64,000 nt of DNA, taken from contig DAVZHW010000005.1 of the NCBI GenBank assembly GCA_052273625.1, forward strand, positions 1-64,000, written 5' to 3'. Source of the DNA: Fimenecus sp052273625. GTDB lineage: Bacteria > Bacillota > Clostridia > Oscillospirales > Acutalibacteraceae. Both the position numbers and the translations under genes were made by a program. The number at the start of each line of letters is the position of its first letter. Position 1 is the first letter of the stretch. This document shows positions 58,539 through 64,000 of this stretch, piece after piece. Below the pieces are notes generated by a model that searched no databases, had not been told where the DNA came from, and saw nothing but the letters and a program-made list of their open reading frames with translations.

Positions 58539-59705
58539 ATGACAGAGCTGCTTATCAAACTTTTTGTTAAGGATAATGAAAACACCAAAGACCCGAAGGT
58601 CAGAGGTGCATACGGAAAATTAAGCGGTGCGGTCGGAATTGCGATAAACCTTATTTTGTGTATATCGAAATTTTTGGCAGGCGTTATGACGGGCAGCATT
58701 ACCGTTACCGCCGACGCCGTAAACAACCTCTCCGACGCAGGGTCGTCCATTATAACTCTTTTCGGCTTCAAGCTTTCGGAAAAGCCCGCCGACAAGGAAC
58801 ACCCTTACGGTCACGGCAGAATCGAATACATATCGGCACTCACGGTTTCGATTTTTGTAATAATTATGGGTGTAGAGCTGCTCAAAAGCTCCGTTGCGAA
58901 AATCAGAGCTCCCGAAGCGGTTGAATTCAGCGCCGTTGCAATCGTCGTGCTTGTGCTTTCGATACTCGGCAAGCTGTGGCTCGCTCTTTTCAATTGGAAG
59001 CTTGGCAAGAAAATCAACTCCACCGCCACAAAAGCCGTTGTAACGGACAGCCTTTCTGACACCGCTTCGACCTTTGTTGCGCTTGTTTCGCTGATTATTT
59101 CCCACAAAACAGGCTTCAGCTGCGACGGCTATTTCGGCGCTGTCGTATCGGTCTTAATTCTTTGGTCGGGCATTTCGCTTGTCAAGGAAACGCTCGCTCC
59201 GCTTCTCGGTCAGCCTCCCGAAAAGGAGTTTTACGAGGAGATCAAGAATGAGATTATGTCCTATGACGGCATTGTCGGCGTTCACGACCTTATAATCCAC
59301 GACTACGGTCCGTCAAGGCTTTTCGCCTCTGCTCACGCCGAGGTTCCGTCCGACGTCGATATAATGCAGAGCCATGACACCGTTGATTTGATTGAGCACG
59401 AAATTCAGAAAAAGTACGGTATGCTCATTTCAATTCATCTTGACCCGATTGTAGTGGACGACGAGAGAATAAACGAGCTTCGTGAAATCACTCAAAACGC
59501 AGTCAAGGAGATAAATCCGAATTTCTCGATACACGATTTCAGGGTCGTTGACGGCACTACACATACGAATTTGATTTTTGACGTCGTTTTAACCTATGAC
59601 GAAAAGCGTTCATCAGCAGAAATAACACGCTTAATAAGTGAAAAGTTAAGCAAAATAGACGAAAGACTTTTCTGTGTTATCACTGTTGATTATGCATTTG
59701 ACTGA
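58539..59705 (+). CDS. cation diffusion facilitator (CDF) family transporter
   Basis: A 388-residue metal/proton antiporter, with about six membrane helices and a cytoplasmic C-terminal domain. The metal-site pattern is visible in TADAVNNLSDAGSS (helix 2), HPYGHGRIEYISAL (after helix 2), and VVTDSLSDTASTF (helix 5). The soluble domain contains DGIVGVHDLIIHDYGPSRLF and SAHAEVPSDVDI, then an unusually long tail of about 80 residues repeating a ferredoxin-like pattern. Members export Zn2+, Mn2+, Fe2+ or Co2+; the Asp-rich site suits Mn2+ or Fe2+ but is not decisive. Co-transcribed with the TetR gene. Confidence 0.92.
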   Translation: MTELLIKLFVKDNENTKDPKVRGAYGKLSGAVGIAINLILCISKFLAGVMTGSITVTADAVNNLSDAGSSIITLFGFKLSEKPADKEHPYGHGRIEYISALTVSIFVIIMGVELLKSSVAKIRAPEAVEFSAVAIVVLVLSILGKLWLALFNWKLGKKINSTATKAVVTDSLSDTASTFVALVSLIISHKTGFSCDGYFGAVVSVLILWSGISLVKETLAPLLGQPPEKEFYEEIKNEIMSYDGIVGVHDLIIHDYGPSRLFASAHAEVPSDVDIMQSHDTVDLIEHEIQKKYGMLISIHLDPIVVDDERINELREITQNAVKEINPNFSIHDFRVVDGTTHTNLIFDVVLTYDEKRSSAEITRLISEKLSKIDERLFCVITVDYAFD

Positions 59706-59799
59706 ATTAAAAAAGAATAGCCAAAAAGACTTTAATATTTTGTCGAAATATAGTAAAATATAATTGATAAAAAACGCCGCACTTCAGGAGGATATTAAA

Positions 59800-60978
59800 A
59801 TGCCCGATTACACAGAAGAATTCACCAACATACCTTACGGACCTTTAGGCATAATCGCATTGCCCGGCTGTGAGGAGCTCGCAGACAAAATTGACCGCTA
59901 CATTGTTAAATGGCGTGCTCAGAAGCAGTCGGAGCACAAGAACAGCATTGCTTTCGCAGGCTATGAAAAGGACTCCTACATCATCAACGCTTCGTTCCCC
60001 CGCTTCGGAACAGGCGAAGGTAAAGGCACTCTTTTCGAGTCGGTAAGAGGCTATGACATTTTCATTGTTGCCGATATGTTCAACTACGGCTTGACCTACA
60101 AAATCTACGGTCATGAGGTTCCCATGAGTCCCGACGAGCACTATGCAAACCTTAAAAGAGCAATTTCCGCTATCGGCGGTAAGGCTCACAGAATTACGGT
60201 AATTATGCCCATGCTTTACGAGGGCAGACAGCATAAGCGTTCAACAAGAGAGTCTCTTGACTGCGCACTTGCTCTTCAGGAGCTTTGCAACACCATGGGC
60301 GTTGACAACATCATTACCTTTGATGCTCACGACCCCAGAGTTCAGAACGCTATTCCGCTTAAAGGCTTTGAGAACGTTCAGCCTGTTTATCAGATGATTA
60401 AATCTCTTGCTAACAGCGTTGAGGACCTTAACCTTGACAACGACCATATGATGGTTATTTCTCCCGACGAGGGCGGTATGGGCAGATGTATTTATTATTC
60501 AACCGTACTCGGTCTTGACCTCGGTATGTTCTACAAGCGCAGAGATTACTCAAAGGTAATCAACGGCAGAAACCCGATCGTAGCTCACGAATTCCTCGGC
60601 ACCAACGTTGAGGGCAAGGATGTTATGATCGTTGACGATATGATTTCTTCGGGCGAGTCAATGCTTGAGGTTGCCACAAAGCTTAAAGAGCTCGGTGCAA
60701 AGAGAATTTTCATTTTCTCGGCATTCGGTCTTTTCTGCGAGGGTCTTGACAGATTTGACGAGTTCTATGAAAAGGGATTTATCGACAAGGTGTTCACAAC
60801 AAACCTTGTTTACAGAACTCCCGAATTGTTAAAGCGTGAATGGTACTGTGAAGTTGATATGTCTAAGTATGTCGCTTACATTATCGACACTCTTAACCAC
60901 GATATGTCAATCAGCAGTCTCCTTGATCCTGCTGACAGAATCTATGCTTTCCTTGAAAAAAGAGGCATCAGAAAATAA
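59800..60978 (+). CDS. prs: ribose-phosphate pyrophosphokinase, long form
   Basis: About 392 residues from the ATG at 59800 (AGGAGG upstream); an earlier in-frame start lacks support. It makes PRPP from ribose 5-phosphate and ATP. The C-terminal phosphoribosyltransferase core has the PRPP loop VMIVDDMISSGESM and the flag-like region MPMLYEGRQHKRSTRESLDC; ITFDAHDPRVQNAIP is the pyrophosphate/metal region. It is about 70-80 residues longer than the classical enzyme, with extra N- and C-terminal segments (IIALPGCEELADKIDRYIVK). I recall this longer type in Clostridia; a second classical prs may exist elsewhere. Confidence 0.88.
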   Translation: MPDYTEEFTNIPYGPLGIIALPGCEELADKIDRYIVKWRAQKQSEHKNSIAFAGYEKDSYIINASFPRFGTGEGKGTLFESVRGYDIFIVADMFNYGLTYKIYGHEVPMSPDEHYANLKRAISAIGGKAHRITVIMPMLYEGRQHKRSTRESLDCALALQELCNTMGVDNIITFDAHDPRVQNAIPLKGFENVQPVYQMIKSLANSVEDLNLDNDHMMVISPDEGGMGRCIYYSTVLGLDLGMFYKRRDYSKVINGRNPIVAHEFLGTNVEGKDVMIVDDMISSGESMLEVATKLKELGAKRIFIFSAFGLFCEGLDRFDEFYEKGFIDKVFTTNLVYRTPELLKREWYCEVDMSKYVAYIIDTLNHDMSISSLLDPADRIYAFLEKRGIRK

Positions 60979-60989
60979 TCAACAAATAA

Positions 60990-61036
60990 AAATCACCGCC
61001 GATATACTCACAAAGAGCGTATCGGCGGTTTTCTTT
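60990..61036. terminator. bidirectional terminator after prs
   Basis: A ten-base stem, ACCGCCGATA (60995-61004) with TATCGGCGGT (61020-61029), followed by TTTTCTTTTT, lies between the convergent prs and COG2426-like genes. Confidence 0.88.
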
Positions 61037-61050
61037 TTGCTTAAAGCTTA

Positions 61051-61539
61051 TTAAAAAATTCCGTAGGTTACAAGCGACATAATCAAGCCTGCTATGAACA
61101 CGCCGAGTGAGATTATCGGCAAAGCACGCTTAAAGTCAATATCGAGAAGCGCCGCCATAAGCGCACCCGTCCAGCCTCCCGTCCCCGGAAGCGGAATTGC
61201 AACGAAGATAAGCAAGCCCCACGACTTATACCTTAAAACCTTATCCTTGTTTTTCTCGGTTTTCGCCTCAAGCTTTGTTATTATCTTTTCAAAGAAAGGA
61301 TATTTCCTTAAAAGCTCAAAAATCTTTTTAATGAAAAGAAGAATAAACGGTATCGGAAGCATATTTCCGACATAGCAAATGGCAAACGCCTTCAGGAAGC
61401 TGACTTCGAGAAGTCTTGCGGCAATCATACCTCCGCGAAGCTCAAGAATAGGCAATACCGAGATTACAAAAATCGTAAGCTCAGGCGGAATTTTGTCCTG
61501 AAATAGATCGACAAAAAAATGAGCGAGTGTTTCGGCCAT
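61051..61539 (-). CDS. small multidrug export / COG2426-like membrane protein
   Basis: A 162-residue protein with four to five membrane helices. Features of the family are ISVLPILELRGGMIAARLLE near the N-terminus and VAIPLPGTGGWTGALMAALL later, with a basic cytoplasmic loop (KKIFELLRKYPFFEKIITKL) between. The family is annotated as putative small multidrug export proteins without strong proof; it is distantly like DedA proteins. It follows the Nudix gene by 10 bases, so the two are probably co-transcribed. Confidence 0.85.
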   Translation of the reverse strand: MAETLAHFFVDLFQDKIPPELTIFVISVLPILELRGGMIAARLLEVSFLKAFAICYVGNMLPIPFILLFIKKIFELLRKYPFFEKIITKLEAKTEKNKDKVLRYKSWGLLIFVAIPLPGTGGWTGALMAALLDIDFKRALPIISLGVFIAGLIMSLVTYGIF

Positions 61540-61549
61540 AATTCTCTCC

Positions 61550-62281
61550 TTAAATATTATTCTTGGTTATATACGCTTTTGCGAGCGACAAAATATCCTT
61601 ATCGTTCGGATAATTAAGCGTCGAAATGGCATTATCGTACCCGAGCCAAATATAGTCCTCAATCTCCTCGGGCTGAATGATTGTTTGAGTGTCGTCGGTC
61701 GTAGCAAGGAAGATAAGCACGGATTTTTCAATCCTGCCTCTTATAGTGTACTCGGATTTATGCTTAAAGCCTGGGAATATTTTAATGCGAATTCCCGTTT
61801 CCTCCAGCACCTCACGCTTGGCGGTCTCCTCGTCGGTCTCATCTTTTTCGACGTGACCCTTCGGGAAGCCCCAATGGCAGCTCCGCTTGTTTTTAATAAG
61901 CAGAAATCTGCGTTCTCCGTTTATAAATCTGAAAACAACTGCTCCGCAGGAACGCTCATATAAGCAGTCTATTGTGTACTCGCCGTCCTTATACATAAAC
62001 GAAACGGCACGCTTAATATCGTTGACGATATATTTTTTACTCTTTGGCGACACGACAATATAAACACCCTGTCTGTCAGGCAATTTAATTACGGCAACAA
62101 CTCTGCCTTCAAAATTACGAACGGGATGCGTTACTCCCATAATGTATGCGCCCTTGACAGGCGACCTCGGGTCAAGCCCGCTTTCCACGCTTCCGTAATT
62201 GAGCCTGTAAACAGTGCCGGTTTCAATATCGTGCCAGCCCATAGGTCTTTCAACCCTTACTCTGACATATTTACCCAGCAT
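61550..62281 (-). CDS. Nudix hydrolase fused to a pyrophosphatase-like N-terminal domain
   Basis: A 243-residue protein with two parts. Residues 1-105 (VRVRVERPMGWHDIETGTVY, YIMGVTHPVRNFEGRVVAVI) align by eye with family I inorganic pyrophosphatases of the short clostridial kind. However, the Asp usually found before the AYxxGV segment is Gly44 here, so this part may be inactive. Residues 110-243 are a Nudix domain with an intact box at 142-164 (G-x5-E-x7-REVLEETGI), which cleaves nucleoside diphosphates linked to another moiety. WGFPKGH precedes it. Possible roles are house-cleaning of nucleotides or diadenosine polyphosphates. The substrate is unknown. Confidence 0.82.
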   Translation of the reverse strand: MLGKYVRVRVERPMGWHDIETGTVYRLNYGSVESGLDPRSPVKGAYIMGVTHPVRNFEGRVVAVIKLPDRQGVYIVVSPKSKKYIVNDIKRAVSFMYKDGEYTIDCLYERSCGAVVFRFINGERRFLLIKNKRSCHWGFPKGHVEKDETDEETAKREVLEETGIRIKIFPGFKHKSEYTIRGRIEKSVLIFLATTDDTQTIIQPEEIEDYIWLGYDNAISTLNYPNDKDILSLAKAYITKNNI

Positions 62282-62398
62282 ACAATGCTCCTTAGAAAAA
62301 TCTAACCATAATTATACATGGTTTTTAATGCCGATTCAAGATATTTTTCTTTATATAATATGTTTTATAAAAATTTGCAACTTTTTTACAAAAATATA

Positions 62399-62427
62399 TT
62401 GTGAAAAACGGTCAAATAAGTTAGAAT
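62399..62427 (+). promoter_or_regulatory. promoter of the LCP-family gene
   Basis: TTGTGA (62399-62404), 17 bases and TAGAAT (62422-62427) lie 45 bases before the ATG, in the 190-base divergent gap with the Nudix gene. Confidence 0.55.
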
Positions 62428-62471
62428 AATAAATTGAACAATTATTAAATTTATTAACGGGAGATATAAAA

Positions 62472-63833
62472 ATGGATCCTAAGGACTTTAAGTTTAACGA
62501 CGACGCTTTCGATGATATTATGAGCTCCTCGGAGGACGATAAAAACGATATAAAAAGCGATTCCTTTGAAGATGAATTCGAAGATATATTCAGCGGAGAC
62601 GATAACAGCGAAAATGAACCTCGCAGAGATTTTACCGATGAGTATTTTGTTGACGAATCGCCTGTTTCTAAAATGCCCACGGCACCCGTTGAAAAAAAGC
62701 CGTACAGTTATAACTATTCAAAGGCTTCTCAGGAAAAGGCAAGGCGTGTTTCACAGCAGAGAATATATGACGACGTAATCGACGGGGATATTTCTTCGGG
62801 CAAGCAGCCCCGTGAGAAGAAAACCCGTGACGGCAAAAAGAAAAAGCTGTCGGGCTGGAAAATCGCTCTGATAATCCTTCTTGTTTTGCTTGTTGCTGTC
62901 GGCGGTGCGGCAGGCGCAGGTCTCGGCTACGCAAAATCGCTCACCAAAAAGGTTGATTATTCTCCGCTTGAGGAAAACAAGTACATTTCCGCCTCCGAAT
63001 TAAAGCATGACGACGCAGTACGCAACATTCTTCTTATCGGAGTTGACGCAAGAGAGGGCGAGGACGCAGAAAAGACTCGCTCGGATACAATGATGCTTGT
63101 TTCGATTGACACAAGGAACAATCAGATAAAGCTTACCTCCTTCCTCCGTGACACCTACATTGATATTCCCGGCTACAAGTGGAAAAAGCTCAATGCCGCA
63201 CAGCGAAAGGGCGGAACACAGCTGCTTGTTGACACTCTCGAATACAACTATAAAATCAAAATCGACAACTATATGTTTGTAAACTTCGATATGTTTACGA
63301 CGATTATCGACTCGCTCGGCGGAATTGACGTGGCAATCACGGAAAAAGAAGCCAAGTACATCAACAGCAAGGACCATATGACAAGCGTTGAGGCAAGCGC
63401 GTTCCCCGAGGAAATCAAAAGCGGAGACGCCGTTCATCTTACAGGTGCGCAGGCTCTTTGGTATTCAAGAATTCGTTACCTTGACAGCGACCTTATGAGA
63501 ACTCAAAGGCAGAGAAAGGTTATAACCGCAATTTTCGAAAAAGCGGTGGCAAATCCTGCCGAGGTTCTCGGTATGCTCGGCGATATTATGCCTATGATTA
63601 AAACAAATCTTACCTCGGACGAGCTTATGCAGCTCGGTATGAACGCTCCGAAGTACATGTCCTACACGATCGCTCAGCAGCAAATCCCCGCAAACAAAAC
63701 ATACAAGAGCGAAAGGAAAAACGGCGAGGACGTTTTGGTAATAAATCTTGAAAAAAATCGTGACATTCTCCACGATTTCATTTACAATAAGGCAGAAACC
63801 ACAACCGAAGCTTCGACAGCAAAGAGCAAGTAA
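62472..63833 (+). CDS. LytR-CpsA-Psr (LCP) family cell wall ligase
   Basis: A 453-residue membrane protein. Residues 1-130 are cytoplasmic and very acidic, then basic (EKKTRDGKKKKLSG). One membrane helix follows (about 130-150), then an outward LCP domain (about 180-420). Polyprenyl-phosphate-binding Arg and Asp are in ILLIGVDAREGE and SDTMMLVSIDTR. The domain continues with TSFLRDTYIDIPG, KLNAAQRKGG and HLTGAQALWYSRIRY ... RTQRQRKVI. LCP proteins transfer teichoic acids or polysaccharides from a lipid carrier to peptidoglycan. The long acidic cytoplasmic tail may be regulatory. The start has GGGAGA upstream. Confidence 0.93.
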   Translation: MDPKDFKFNDDAFDDIMSSSEDDKNDIKSDSFEDEFEDIFSGDDNSENEPRRDFTDEYFVDESPVSKMPTAPVEKKPYSYNYSKASQEKARRVSQQRIYDDVIDGDISSGKQPREKKTRDGKKKKLSGWKIALIILLVLLVAVGGAAGAGLGYAKSLTKKVDYSPLEENKYISASELKHDDAVRNILLIGVDAREGEDAEKTRSDTMMLVSIDTRNNQIKLTSFLRDTYIDIPGYKWKKLNAAQRKGGTQLLVDTLEYNYKIKIDNYMFVNFDMFTTIIDSLGGIDVAITEKEAKYINSKDHMTSVEASAFPEEIKSGDAVHLTGAQALWYSRIRYLDSDLMRTQRQRKVITAIFEKAVANPAEVLGMLGDIMPMIKTNLTSDELMQLGMNAPKYMSYTIAQQQIPANKTYKSERKNGEDVLVINLEKNRDILHDFIYNKAETTTEASTAKSK

Positions 63834-63885
63834 AAAATATTGAAAACAGTATTTTAATATGCTATAATAATAGAGGAGACTCACT

Positions 63886-64000
63886 ATGAAGAAAGCAAAA
63901 TTGTCCGTAGTAAACGAGTTTAAGGTCGGAAAAATCGACCCGAGAATTTACGGCTCGTTTATTGAGCATCTCGGCAGAGCAGTTTACGGCGGAATTTATG
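63886..64000 (+). CDS. GH51 alpha-L-arabinofuranosidase, N-terminal fragment at window edge
   Basis: Only the first 38 codons are inside the window. After AGAGGAG and an ATG the frame reads MKKAKLSVVNEFKVGKIDPR then IYGSFIEHLGRAVYGGIY, the distinctive opening of GH51 arabinofuranosidases (GSFIEHLGRAVYGG). No signal peptide, as usual for intracellular GH51. These release arabinose from arabinoxylan-derived oligosaccharides. The rest lies beyond the right edge. Confidence 0.85.
   Translation, partial: MKKAKLSVVNEFKVGKIDPRIYGSFIEHLGRAVYGGIY

Noticed and set aside
1..64000. tRNA, rRNA, riboswitch, prophage and insertion-sequence content
   Set aside because: Read through the intergenic gaps on both strands without finding cloverleaf ends, rRNA-like blocks, transposase motifs or classic riboswitch cores. 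A covariance-model search (Infernal/tRNAscan) would be decisive.

Overview
The window looks like chromosome of an anaerobic, low-to-mid GC Gram-positive of the class Clostridia, probably Oscillospiraceae/Ruminococcaceae from a gut. The evidence is the PolC-type replicative polymerase, the pyrH-frr-uppS-cdsA-dxr-rseP-ispG-polC gene order, pyruvate phosphate dikinase, an anaerobic (radical SAM) sulfatase-maturase-like protein, a V/A-type ATPase operon and strong AGGAGG-type ribosome binding sites. The species cannot be fixed from sequence reading alone.

Layout. 1-3.9 kb: a membrane-anchored collagen-like repeat protein with a small downstream gene, divergent from an XRE repressor whose probable operator lies over the collagen gene promoter. 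4-17 kb: single genes and short operons (a DUF5058-like membrane pair, an alpha/beta hydrolase, a diguanylate cyclase with a small membrane partner, a Cys-rich protein, a HAD phosphatase, a radical SAM/SPASM enzyme, a DtxR-type regulator, an aldo/keto reductase with peptide deformylase, ppdK). 15.8-28 kb: one long minus-strand operon running from pyrH to an M20 peptidase, covering UMP kinase, ribosome recycling, undecaprenyl diphosphate, CDP-diacylglycerol, two MEP-pathway enzymes, site-2 protease and PolC. 28.2-32.4 kb: an N-acetylhexosamine-kinase-like protein with a GH35 beta-galactosidase, facing a FucO-type lactaldehyde reductase; together these suggest use of host glycans. 32.6-35.3 kb: a compact, AT-rich DpnII-type (GATC) restriction-modification operon, probably acquired. 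35.4-36.1 kb: a TraX-like membrane protein.

36.2-45.9 kb is the most unusual region: a minus-strand cluster of eight genes, all exported or membrane-bound. It holds a membrane protein with a TTG start, a 1773-residue secreted protein with two jelly-roll-like modules, five small paralogous secreted proteins, and a membrane-anchored Pro/Thr-linker protein. The small proteins share one beta-rich domain (an IPA...W motif early, an EY.DTLT(F/Y)T motif at the C-terminus), and the same domain closes the giant protein. This looks like an undescribed multi-subunit cell-surface assembly. A two-component system (46.3-48.1 kb) is transcribed divergently from it.

48.2-49 kb has two nearly identical tandem barstar-like genes with no visible nuclease partner. 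49.1-57.7 kb is a complete V/A-type ATPase operon (order G/H-I-K-E-C-F-A-B-D) whose K subunit carries the residues that bind Na+ in the Enterococcus hirae enzyme. 57.9-64 kb holds a TetR regulator with a cation diffusion facilitator, a long-form PRPP synthetase, a COG2426-like membrane protein, a pyrophosphatase-like/Nudix fusion, an LCP-family cell wall ligase and the start of a GH51 arabinofuranosidase.

The main points for a second look are the surface cluster, a PolC that lacks the usual inserted proofreading exonuclease, the Na+-type ATPase, the barstar duplication, the HTH-Dam fusion in the DpnII system, and the pyrophosphatase-Nudix fusion. No rRNA, tRNA, CRISPR array, prophage or insertion sequence was seen.
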